NCBI GenBank assembly: GCA_030692925.1
Contig: JAUYBY010000061.1
Coordinates: forward strand, 1-36,253
Reading direction: 5' to 3'
DNA length: 36,253 nucleotides
Source: Candidatus Zixiibacteriota bacterium
GTDB lineage: Bacteria; Zixibacteria; MSB-5A5; RBG-16-43-9
In this document: in pieces, positions 7,575-15,606 of the stretch
How the letters are laid out: every line of letters starts with the position of its first letter
How positions within the stretch are numbered: position 1 is the stretch's first letter
Notes under the pieces: model-generated
The model's database searches: none
What the model saw: the letters and a program-made list of their open reading frames with translations, nothing else
What the model was told of the DNA's origin: nothing
Program-made: the position numbers and the translations under genes

Positions 7575-9014
7575 TTAGAATTTATAAGTGAAAGTGAAAT
7601 ATGAAGTATGGGTTGAATTCTCGTATCTTCCCGGGAGATTAGTTAGAGACTCTGGTTTTACACCTGCTGTAGGTTTTAGGAACTTCTCTTTGTAACCTGA
7701 GAACTCATAAGAATAACCTAACTCAAAAGATTCACCTTTATAACCTACTCCCAGAGTATACCCATTTTTCTCTCCTGAATTGAAGAATAGAGGTGTGAGG
7801 GTCTTATCCGGGGTAGGGGTGGGATCAAGAAAATATCCAGCTCTAAGGGCTAAGCTTTTGTGGGGCATATACTGCAATCCTAAACTGAACCTGGTCGCAT
7901 CTTTCCATTCAAAGGGAACAGTATATTCTGTTATCTCTTTACCGGTTAAAGGGTCTTTCCCTTTTTCCTCAAATTTCAGCTCTTTTAAGCTGGACCAGGT
8001 AGTTAAGTTGACATCCACTGTCACGGTAAGATTGGAATAAGGCATAATCGCAACCCCGACTCCGAGATCTGCAGGTAATTTTAATTTGGTCTCAGAGTCA
8101 AAAGATGAGCTCAGAGTATAGCCTCTCAAATGACTTGCAGCAACCGGGTCGATCGGCTCAATTTGACTGGCTGTAAGAGAATCATTGGGCAGATATACGG
8201 TGAGGGTTCTGGTGCCAGACAGTTTTAAGGTCATCGGGCTTCTAACAGAAACCCCTATCTGAAACTTGGGAGAAGCCTTGTATAATAAACCGATATTGGC
8301 TCCCACCCCCCAGCCATCCCCTTCGAAATTGTTGTCAACCGGGAAATTTTCAATAGCTCTATAATTATAGGGATAAGGGAAATCACTCGGAACTAAATCT
8401 ACTTTTCTTAAAGTTAAATCGCCTTTCTGGATGCTTATCCCTGCGCCGAGAGAAAGCTTCCCTTCCATAAACTGTCTGGCTACACTGGGATGAAAGTCCA
8501 GAACTGTGAGATCCCCTTTGTGGTCTATGCCCGGGTAGGGAATATTATTGTTATAACCGGGCAGGGGATCAAACAAATCCCATTCAAAACTGCTGCGGTA
8601 CGGGATGAAAAAAGCCAGCCCGGTTATGAATCCATTCAACTCCGGGAATTTCAAAAATCCGCTAAAGCTGGGCAGGGAAAAAGTTTTGTCCTCCGGGTAC
8701 CGTTTGATGTCATTTCTGTAACCGACTTCATATCTATCCTTTTCAACTTGAAAAAAAGTCACATCAGGAGTGAACTTAGGCCTGGGGTTCAATACCATAA
8801 AGGAGAAATTAACCTCGGATTTTGTCTGAAAGGCAAGTCCAGCCGGATTCCAGTAGGACGCACTCCAGTCATCTGCCAGCCCCCGGAAAGCTCCTCCTAA
8901 ACCAAGTGCTTTGGTTCCCACGCCTGAGGGAGTTAGTCCAGAAGAATGACTATTTAAAGGGTAAATCAGGAGAAAAACCAGAAAGAAAAAGATAACCACA
9001 TTTCTAAATCTCAT
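7575..9014 (-). CDS. FadL/OmpP1/TodX-family outer-membrane transporter
   Basis: 479 residues with a Sec signal peptide (about 1-26) and the family's N-terminal hatch region: SSGLTPSGVGTKALGLGGAF then ADDWSASYWNPAGLAF, which is diagnostic. The rest is alternating beta-strands ending in an aromatic C-terminal strand (TSYFTFTYKF), the signal read by the Bam machinery. FadL-type 14-strand barrels admit hydrophobic molecules such as long-chain fatty acids and aromatics. AAGGAG lies six bases before the ATG. It heads a two-gene operon with the esterase-like lipoprotein, which suggests a shared hydrophobic or ester substrate, though this is inference only. Confidence 0.9.
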   Translation of the reverse strand: MRFRNVVIFFFLVFLLIYPLNSHSSGLTPSGVGTKALGLGGAFRGLADDWSASYWNPAGLAFQTKSEVNFSFMVLNPRPKFTPDVTFFQVEKDRYEVGYRNDIKRYPEDKTFSLPSFSGFLKFPELNGFITGLAFFIPYRSSFEWDLFDPLPGYNNNIPYPGIDHKGDLTVLDFHPSVARQFMEGKLSLGAGISIQKGDLTLRKVDLVPSDFPYPYNYRAIENFPVDNNFEGDGWGVGANIGLLYKASPKFQIGVSVRSPMTLKLSGTRTLTVYLPNDSLTASQIEPIDPVAASHLRGYTLSSSFDSETKLKLPADLGVGVAIMPYSNLTVTVDVNLTTWSSLKELKFEEKGKDPLTGKEITEYTVPFEWKDATRFSLGLQYMPHKSLALRAGYFLDPTPTPDKTLTPLFFNSGEKNGYTLGVGYKGESFELGYSYEFSGYKEKFLKPTAGVKPESLTNLPGRYENSTHTSYFTFTYKF

Positions 9015-9140
9015 ATCTGCTCCTTGAATTTAAGGGTTCGAAAAAAACAGGACACAAAGTTAGAGCTTACACCTCCTTTAGATCAGACCTTGAAGAAATT
9101 ATTTTCGTTTTCTCAACCTCATTAAAACTTTAGAGCTTTG

Positions 9141-9169
9141 AAATTACTATATTAGTTTTTCTTTGTCAA
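9141..9169 (-). promoter_or_regulatory. Promoter of the FadL operon
   Basis: On the minus strand TTGACA (9169-9164), 17 bases, TAATTT (9146-9141), giving a leader of about 120 bases before the ATG at 9014. The rest of the 9015-9497 gap is AT-rich and shows no convincing gene; the short open frame at 9202-9462 has no recognisable features or good ribosome site. Confidence 0.55.
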
Positions 9170-9497
9170 CTATTTTTTATAAATTTATTAGCAAATTTTG
9201 AATGCCATTCGCAATTGACTGCGTTAAATCTCCACGGTCAAAGCAGAAGGTAGAAAGTTCTCTTAACTCCTTAAACCAGAGGACATTATCATCGAAAAGA
9301 AACTCAAAAATTGAACTTGAAAATGGGCTGATTAGTTTTTCCCAGGAAAATAGCCTACGTGTAAGCTTTTGTAGATTATATTACTACAAAATATGGCTGG
9401 TGAAAACTCCGTCGTCAAAGTCCTGGCCCAAGTGGAGGTCGATTTTCTTAATTTCTTCCTGATATCAATTCACTAGGCATAACTCACGCGTCATTTC

Positions 9498-9526
9498 TTG
9501 CTAAAAAGTCTTATCCTTTATATATT
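9498..9526 (+). promoter_or_regulatory. Promoter of uvrA
   Basis: TTGCTA (9498-9503), a 17-base spacer and TATATT (9521-9526), with a start near 9533 and a leader of about 25 bases. I see no LexA-type operator overlapping it. Confidence 0.65.
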
Positions 9527-9557
9527 ATGAAGAGTTAATCCGTAATAAAGAGTGAAA

Positions 9558-12410
9558 ATGCCACAGGATATAATAAAAATTAAGGGTGCCCGGGAGCATA
9601 ATTTAAAGAACATCGATTTAGAGATTCCCAGGAATAAACTGGTAGTCATCACCGGGATCTCCGGCTCGGGGAAATCCTCCTTAGCCTTTGATACCATCTA
9701 TGCGGAAGGGCAGAGGAGATATGTGGAGTCGCTTTCCGCTTATGCCCGGCAGTTCCTGGGTATGATGGAAAAGCCGGATGTGGACTTCATAGAAGGACTT
9801 TCTCCAGCTATCTCTATTGAACAAAGGAGCGCCTCCAAGAACCCCCGCTCCACAGTTGGCACCATTACCGAGATCTATGACTATCTGAGGCTCCTTTATG
9901 CCAGGGTAGGCATCCCCTTTTGTTACAAGTGCGGGAGACAAATCACACAGCAGGCTGCAGAGCAAATAGTAGATGCGGTTTTAGCTTTGCCCAAGAACAG
10001 CAAAGTCTCGGTTTTAGCCCCTCTGGTCAGGGGAAGGAAAGGTGAATACAAAGACCTATTTCAGGAAGTCAAGAAGGAGGGGTTTGTCAGGATCAGAGTA
10101 GATGGAAAAATATTTGAGATAGAAGAAGAGCCGGTACTTAACAAAAATAAGAAACATAACATCGAGGTAGTAGTAGACAGACTTATAGTGGGTGATAAGA
10201 TAAAGAAAAGGCTGGCAGATTCCATAGAAACTGCTTTAAAATTAGGCTCCGGTATAATTCTGATAGATGTAAATAACAAAGTCGATAAAAGCGTTGCGAC
10301 CCGTAGGGAAGATTTGGTTTTCTCAGAACATTATGCCTGCCCACATTGCAATATCAGCTATGAAGAGCTAACTCCCCGGATGTTCTCCTTCAATTCTCCT
10401 TTTGGAGCCTGTCCTTCCTGTTCAGGACTTGGCACCAAGATGGAAGTTGACCCGGACCTCGTGGTTCCTAATCCAAAACTCTCCATTGCTCAGGGAGCAA
10501 TCCTTCCCTGGGGAATACCTTTTGGAAGCTACTACATGCATAGGCTGAGAGGTCTTTCTAATCATTATAAATTTAACTTATATACCCCTTTTGAAAAACT
10601 GAGTGAAGAAGTTCAGAAAGCAGTCTTATACGGCACTAAAGAGGAGTTAAAATTTCAATGGGAGTTTGAGAATGGTAAGGGGAAAGGGGAATATCTCGGC
10701 ACCTTCGAAGGAGTGATACCGAATTTGGAAAGGAGATATATCCAGACAGAATCTGAAGGGATAAGGGAGTGGATTCAGAAGTTTATGCGCATAAAACCCT
10801 GCCTGGAATGTGGAGGCGCCAGGTTAAAGCAGGAAAGCCTTTCAGTCAAAGTCGGTGGACTTTCCATAAGCCAGCTTACTGCCTTATCCATCAAAGGGAC
10901 AAGAGAGTTTTTCCAGAATCTTTCGCTATCCAAAAGAAGCCAGCAGATAGCCAGGCAGATACTGAAGGAAATAAACGAAAGAATAGGTTTCCTGGTAGAT
11001 GTGGGTCTGGATTATCTGACCTTAGATCGGGCAGCCAGTTCCCTTTCCGGGGGTGAGGCGCAGAGAATAAGACTGGCTACCCAGATAGGCTCAAGGTTAG
11101 TCGGGGTATTGTATATTCTGGACGAGCCCTCAATCGGATTACACCAGAGGGATAACAAAAGGCTGCTCAATACTCTCCTGGGTTTGAGAGATTTAGGGAA
11201 CACAGTCCTGGTAGTGGAACATGACCGGGAGACCATCGAGACTGCAGATTATGTGATAGATTTAGGACCAGGTGCAGGTAAACAAGGGGGCAGTGTGGTT
11301 GCCTGTGGTCCTCCTCTTTCCATCAAGAAAAACAGCCAGTCTTTGACCGGGATGTACCTTTCAGGCAAACTCTCCATTCCGATTCCAAAAAGAAGGAGGT
11401 TATCCAATGGAGATTACCTTTCGATATTAGGTGCTTCAGGAAATAATCTCAAAAAGATTAAGGTGGACATACCCCTTGGTGTTTTCACCTGCATAACCGG
11501 GGTCTCTGGTTCTGGGAAATCTACTCTGATTAACGAAACTTTATACCGGGTTCTGGCAAACCATTTTTATGGCTCGAACATTGCTCCGCTAAAATATGAG
11601 GATATAAGGGGGCTGGAGAAAATCGACAAAGTAATAAATATCGACCAATCCCCAATTGGCAGAACTCCCCGTTCTAATCCTGCTACCTATACCGGAGTTT
11701 TCACCTTTATCCGTGATCTTTTTGCCCAGATTCCAGAGGCAAAGGTCAGGGGTTATAAGGCTGGCAGGTTCTCCTTTAACGTTAAAGGTGGAAGGTGTGA
11801 GGCTTGCCAGGGAGATGGAATTATCAAAATAGAGATGCACTTTCTACCAGACGTTTATGTTCCCTGTGAGGTGTGCAAAGGAAAGAGGTATAATCGTGAA
11901 ACCTTAGAGATAAGGTATAAAGGGAAGAATATCGCTGAGGTTTTAGATATGACCGTGGATGAGGCGCTAACCTTTTTTGAGTATATACCCAGCATCCGCA
12001 GAAAGCTCTTGACTTTGAAGGAAGTCGGACTGGGATATATCCATTTGGGCCAGTCTGCCACTACTTTATCCGGGGGAGAAGCCCAGAGGGTAAAACTCTC
12101 CACTGAGCTTTCTAAGGTTAGCACTGGCAAGACCTTTTATATCCTGGATGAGCCGACCACAGGTCTGCATTTTGAGGATATAAAGATGCTTTTAAAGGTT
12201 CTGGGCCGTCTGGTGGAATTAGGTAACACAGTGGTGGTCATCGAGCATAACTTGGACGTGATCAAAGCCGCAGATTATATCATCGATTTAGGCCCGGAAG
12301 GCGGAGATGAGGGTGGAGAATTAATCGCCAGCGGAACACCGGAGCAGGTGGCTCAGAACGGAAGCTCCTATACGGGGAAGTTCCTTAAAAAAGTTTTGAG
12401 CCTAAGTTGA
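9558..12410 (+). CDS. uvrA: Excinuclease ABC subunit A
   Basis: About 950 residues, full length. It has two ABC modules: Walker [15 protein letters not shown] near 33, a zinc module with CYKCG and CPHC pairs and CSG-type Cys, a first signature [16 protein letters not shown] near 500, a second Walker [14 protein letters not shown] near 650, the [17 protein letters not shown] zinc region near 755, and a second signature [14 protein letters not shown] near 840. UvrA finds DNA damage with UvrB and loads it for excision by UvrC. The frame opens at a GTG (9552), but ATG 9558 fits the AAAGAG ribosome site better. Monocistronic, with a promoter just upstream and hairpins downstream. Confidence 0.98.
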   Translation: MPQDIIKIKGAREHNLKNIDLEIPRNKLVVITGISGSGKSSLAFDTIYAEGQRRYVESLSAYARQFLGMMEKPDVDFIEGLSPAISIEQRSASKNPRSTVGTITEIYDYLRLLYARVGIPFCYKCGRQITQQAAEQIVDAVLALPKNSKVSVLAPLVRGRKGEYKDLFQEVKKEGFVRIRVDGKIFEIEEEPVLNKNKKHNIEVVVDRLIVGDKIKKRLADSIETALKLGSGIILIDVNNKVDKSVATRREDLVFSEHYACPHCNISYEELTPRMFSFNSPFGACPSCSGLGTKMEVDPDLVVPNPKLSIAQGAILPWGIPFGSYYMHRLRGLSNHYKFNLYTPFEKLSEEVQKAVLYGTKEELKFQWEFENGKGKGEYLGTFEGVIPNLERRYIQTESEGIREWIQKFMRIKPCLECGGARLKQESLSVKVGGLSISQLTALSIKGTREFFQNLSLSKRSQQIARQILKEINERIGFLVDVGLDYLTLDRAASSLSGGEAQRIRLATQIGSRLVGVLYILDEPSIGLHQRDNKRLLNTLLGLRDLGNTVLVVEHDRETIETADYVIDLGPGAGKQGGSVVACGPPLSIKKNSQSLTGMYLSGKLSIPIPKRRRLSNGDYLSILGASGNNLKKIKVDIPLGVFTCITGVSGSGKSTLINETLYRVLANHFYGSNIAPLKYEDIRGLEKIDKVINIDQSPIGRTPRSNPATYTGVFTFIRDLFAQIPEAKVRGYKAGRFSFNVKGGRCEACQGDGIIKIEMHFLPDVYVPCEVCKGKRYNRETLEIRYKGKNIAEVLDMTVDEALTFFEYIPSIRRKLLTLKEVGLGYIHLGQSATTLSGGEAQRVKLSTELSKVSTGKTFYILDEPTTGLHFEDIKMLLKVLGRLVELGNTVVVIEHNLDVIKAADYIIDLGPEGGDEGGELIASGTPEQVAQNGSSYTGKFLKKVLSLS

Positions 12411-12452
12411 ATTTAGAGACCAGATTTAGGTTTTGGTCTTTCAGTTGCTAAA

Positions 12453-12620
12453 AGTAGACAGTAGATAGTAGACAGTAGACAGGGAATAGAAGATTGTATG
12501 TCAATGTAGAGGCGAGGTTTCCTCGCCCACTTTTTTTGTAAGGACAGGACAGTGTCCTGTCCTTCTTTTTTTTTGAAAGTCTCGTAGGGGTGGAGCTTGA
12601 CTCCACCCTTCCTCCTGTGA
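12453..12620 (+). repeat. Heptamer tandem repeat and three GTAG/terminator-like hairpins after uvrA
   Basis: Four heptamers (AGTAGAC, AGTAGAT, AGTAGAC, AGTAGAC) fill 12453-12480. Then come GTAGAGGCGAGG-TTT-CCTCGCC (about 12507-12527) followed by seven Ts, the hairpin AAGGACAGGAC-AGT-GTCCTGTCCTT (12540-12564) followed by nine Ts, and GGGTGGAG-CTTGA-CTCCACCC with a GTAG foot (about 12588-12608). The first two could each terminate uvrA. Compared with the lepB downstream region, the last two hairpins look like extra insertions. Confidence 0.75.
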
Positions 12621-12634
12621 CCACTTTTTTCACT

Positions 12635-12845
12635 TTCTTAATTGACAATCAAGCGATTTGTTTATTTATTATAATTACAATCAAAGCTATATCAGGGCCT
12701 AAGAAATGCTGGGAAGAACCATTTCTCATTACGAACTCACCCTGAATCCCTCTCTTGCAAAGAGAGGGACTTGCATCCCCCTTCTCTTTTTAAGTCGAAG
12801 ATCCCGCTGAAAGCGGGGAGAAGGGGATGGGGGATGAGTTCGAAA
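12635..12845 (+). repeat. Element D copy 2 with fossil kinase start
   Basis: Begins with a TTGACA (12642-12647) and TTTATT promoter-like pair, then ATG at 12706 reading MLGRTISHYE, nearly the first ten codons of the kinase that starts 160 bases later. At the next codon the sequence passes into element D: GAACTCACCC (12733-12742) to GGATGAGTTC (12832-12841), enclosing CCCTCTCTT/AAGAGAGGG, CCCCTTCTC/GAGAAGGGG and an inner CCCGC/GCGGG hairpin. Confidence 0.75.
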
Positions 12846-12865
12846 ATAACTGGAAGAAGAATCTA

Positions 12866-13951
12866 ATGATTGGCAAAACAATTTCTCACTACAAAATCTT
12901 GGAAAAACTGGGTGAAGGGGGCATGGGTGTGGTCTATAAAGCCCAAGATACCAAGTTAGATAGGATAGTGGCTTTAAAGTTTCTACCAAGAAATCTCTTG
13001 TGTGATAGCGAAGCCAAGGCCAGATTTACCCACGAAGCCAAAGCTGCATCTGCACTAAATCACACCAATATCACTACAATTTATGAGATAGATGAAGTTG
13101 AAGGGGAATGTTTTATCTGCATGGAATATATTGAGGGGAAAAACCTGAAAGACAGAATTGAATCAGCCCCATTGAAAATTGCTGAAGCGATAGGGATAGC
13201 TCTTCAGATTGCGGAGGGTTTGCAGGAAGCGCACCAGAAAAGGATTATTCATCGGGACATTAAAAGTGCAAACATTATGCAGACCACAAGAGGGCAGGTA
13301 AAAATTATGGACTTTGGCTTGGCCAAGTTAGCCGGTCAGACCAGACTCACCAAAACCGGGGCTACAATGGGGATTTTTGCTTATATGTCCCCAGAACAAG
13401 CAAAGGGAGACAAAGTTGACCATCGAGCAGATATTTGGTCTTTAGGCGTAGTGATATATGAGATGGTCACCGGGCAATTGCCTTTTAAAAGCGAATATGA
13501 GCAGGCCATTGTTTATTCCATTATGAATGAGGACGCTCAGCCGATGACGGGCTTACGGGTGGGTGTGCCAATGGAATTGGAGCACATTGTAGCAAAGGCT
13601 CTGGAAAAGAAAAAAGAGGACCGTTATCAGCGCATTGATGAGATGCTGGTTGATTTGCGGAGATTAAAGAGAGATACTGATAAGGTTTTGCCTAAAACAC
13701 CCCAAAAATTCCAATTACCTGAGGCCATAGAAAGAAAAAAAACACAGAAGAGACGGCTCATTTATGGGATATTGGCAGCAGTAATGATTATTTTTGCTGT
13801 TATTTCGATTTTTTTCAATAGACTCATTAGAAAAGAACCATCCAAACAAATCCAACCCACCCATCGACAGATTACTTTTACTGGAAATGTTAGTTTTCCC
13901 TCTATTTCTCCGGATGGGAAATTCGTGGCTTATGTTTCTGAAATATCCTGA
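12866..13951 (+). CDS. Membrane Ser/Thr protein kinase, N-terminal part of a TGA-split gene
   Basis: 361 residues from ATG 12866 (an upstream in-frame ATG at 12827 lies inside the repeat and is unlikely). It has a complete Hanks-type kinase domain: GEGGMG loop at 16-21, VALK with Lys38, HRDIKSAN, DFG, YMSPEQ and DIWSLG. One membrane segment (GILAAVMIIFAVISIFF, about 300-320) follows, then the first blade of a TolB/PD40 propeller (SISPDGKFVAYVS). The frame stops at TGA 13949-13951, and the same frame continues as the remaining propeller. The kinase domain should be active in the cytoplasm, but its external sensor is cut. It is a close paralogue of the TPR kinase at 15607. A GGAAGAAG ribosome site lies before the ATG. 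Confidence 0.85.
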   Translation: MIGKTISHYKILEKLGEGGMGVVYKAQDTKLDRIVALKFLPRNLLCDSEAKARFTHEAKAASALNHTNITTIYEIDEVEGECFICMEYIEGKNLKDRIESAPLKIAEAIGIALQIAEGLQEAHQKRIIHRDIKSANIMQTTRGQVKIMDFGLAKLAGQTRLTKTGATMGIFAYMSPEQAKGDKVDHRADIWSLGVVIYEMVTGQLPFKSEYEQAIVYSIMNEDAQPMTGLRVGVPMELEHIVAKALEKKKEDRYQRIDEMLVDLRRLKRDTDKVLPKTPQKFQLPEAIERKKTQKRRLIYGILAAVMIIFAVISIFFNRLIRKEPSKQIQPTHRQITFTGNVSFPSISPDGKFVAYVSEIS

Positions 13952-13969
13952 TCCGAAAAGAAGGTATTT

Positions 13970-15445
13970 GTGCAGGACCTAACGGGCGGGCAACCCCTTG
14001 AAATATTCAAACACAAGAATATTGATGATTTACAATGGTCTCCTGATGGTTCTGAACTATTGATTCTTGCTAATAACGATTCTGTTGGTGACACATATCT
14101 TGTGCCCCGACTCGGTGGAACATCTCGAAAGATGATGTACTTGCCTTTCATAAGTTGGTCTCCGGATGGGTCTCGTTTCGCTGGAGGTTTCGAGCCACGA
14201 AAACGCATTTGGTTCACGAATAAGTCAACTGGTGACACGACTTCAATCTCTCTGAATGGATCCTTTACCTGGTTAGAGGATATTGATTGGTCCCCAGCAG
14301 GGAATCGGCTATTATATCTTACGGAAGGAGAGAAGGAAGCTACCATTTGGACAATTACAACTGACGGAACCCAGCAATATAAGATTGTCGAAGATAGCGT
14401 TTATCTCCGTTCTCCACGCTGGTCTTCAAAAGGGGATGCTGTCTATTATTTACGTTCATTGGGACAAACAATGGATTTAATGAAAATAAAAATAGACCCT
14501 GGGACTGGAAGGGCGAAAGGGCTTCCAATTGCAATCCAAAGCGGCTTACAGGCAGGGCGTGTTTTTACGCTTTCAAAAGATAATAAGCAACTGCTTTACA
14601 CCCGGGTGCAATCTTACTCAAATCTCTGGTTGGCGACTTATGAGGGTAAAGGAGATACAAAAGCTATTAAAACAAAACAGCTCACTACAGGTACCTCGTT
14701 GGTATCTTGGCAAAGTATTTCGCCTGACGGAAAAAAGGTTGTCTTCAATAAGGGGAACCTTTTTATAATCCCAATTGAAGGTGGTGAAATGAAGCAAATA
14801 ACCTTCTTAGATTCCTATGCCGCAAGTCCAGTCTGGTCTCCCGATGGAAAGGAGATTGCATTTGGCTTCCCTCAGAACGGTATTCTAAAAGCTTGGAGGG
14901 TGAGTGCAGATGGTGGAACTCCTCGTCCTTTTGAGAAAAGTGAATTAAGTACGGAACTCACCTGGTCTCCTGGCTCTAATATTCTTTATCAGAGACCAGG
15001 GAATCGGAATTTCCATTTTCTCAATCCAAAGACAGAAGAAGAACGGCCCTTAGTTAAAAACGACTCTGTTGGCTGGATGTTCAATCCAAGGTATTCACCA
15101 GATGGTAAGAAAGTTGCGGTGCATTGGAATCGCAGACCTACCCGCGGACTTTGGGTCATCTCCCTCCAGGATTCTTCTCAAGTTTTACTGCATCGGGGAT
15201 TCATTCTTCCGATACGGTGGTCATCAAATGGGAAATCGGTTTATGCCTTAAATGTTTCTGAAAAACCTTCAAAGATATTGATGATACCCGTGAGTGGTGG
15301 TAAAACCAAAACATTTCTGACTCTCCCTTTTGAAAAGATTGGTAGCGTCAGTATGTCTCCGGACGGAAAGAAGATGGTTTTCACAGTCCCTGAAACCCAA
15401 TCGGATGCTTGGCTTATGGAGGATTTCGACCCAGAGGTGAAGTGA
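13970..15445 (+). CDS. TolB/WD40-like (PD40) beta-propeller, C-terminal part of the split kinase gene
   Basis: 491 residues in the same frame as the preceding kinase, after an in-frame TGA. Repeated blades carry the PD40 signature WSPDGKEIAF / ISPDGKKVVF / YSPDGKKVAV about every 45 residues, as in TolB and in the periplasmic sensor of many bacterial Ser/Thr kinases. It has no signal peptide of its own, so a separate product would stay in the cytoplasm. The GTG at 13970 has AGAAGG five bases upstream, so re-initiation is conceivable. Otherwise the pair is a full-length kinase (about 859 codons) carrying a nonsense change, or a sequencing error. The blade content looks undecayed, which argues for a recent event. 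Confidence 0.8.
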   Translation: MQDLTGGQPLEIFKHKNIDDLQWSPDGSELLILANNDSVGDTYLVPRLGGTSRKMMYLPFISWSPDGSRFAGGFEPRKRIWFTNKSTGDTTSISLNGSFTWLEDIDWSPAGNRLLYLTEGEKEATIWTITTDGTQQYKIVEDSVYLRSPRWSSKGDAVYYLRSLGQTMDLMKIKIDPGTGRAKGLPIAIQSGLQAGRVFTLSKDNKQLLYTRVQSYSNLWLATYEGKGDTKAIKTKQLTTGTSLVSWQSISPDGKKVVFNKGNLFIIPIEGGEMKQITFLDSYAASPVWSPDGKEIAFGFPQNGILKAWRVSADGGTPRPFEKSELSTELTWSPGSNILYQRPGNRNFHFLNPKTEEERPLVKNDSVGWMFNPRYSPDGKKVAVHWNRRPTRGLWVISLQDSSQVLLHRGFILPIRWSSNGKSVYALNVSEKPSKILMIPVSGGKTKTFLTLPFEKIGSVSMSPDGKKMVFTVPETQSDAWLMEDFDPEVK

Positions 15446-15450
15446 GTTTA

Positions 15451-15587
15451 TAAATGGCAAAACTATTTGTCATAGTTAACTCACCCTGAATCCCTCTCTT
15501 AAAAAGAGAGGGACTCAATTTCCCCTTCTCTTTTTAAGTCGAAGATCCCGCCAAAGGCGGGGAGAAGGGGTCAGGGGATGAGTTCAA
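15451..15587 (+). repeat. Element D copy 3 with fossil kinase start
   Basis: Just after the propeller stop, 15451-15477 reads Ile-Asn-Gly-Lys-Thr-Ile-Cys-His-Ser then stop, matching MIGKTISHY with the ATG changed to ATA. Element D follows directly: AACTCACCC (15478-15486) to GGATGAGTTC (15576-15585), with CCCTCTCTT/AAGAGAGGG, CCCCTTCTC/GAGAAGGGG and a CCCGCC/GGCGGG inner hairpin. Confidence 0.75.
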
Positions 15588-15606
15588 TAACTGAGCGTAA
15601 AACGCT

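Noticed and set aside
9202..9462. 86-codon open frame upstream of uvrA
   Set aside because: No ribosome site, no recognised domain, low-complexity Ser/Lys-rich translation, and it overlaps the intergenic promoter region of two divergent genes.
12453..12620. CRISPR array from the short repeats after uvrA
   Set aside because: The heptamers are contiguous without spacers, and the hairpins differ from each other. No cas genes are present.
13949..13951. TGA read as selenocysteine, tryptophan or glycine
   Set aside because: Several genes here end with TGA, so it is a stop. The sequence just after it offers only a four-base stem (AGGT/ACCT), too weak for a bacterial SECIS, and relatives of the kinase do not need Sec here.
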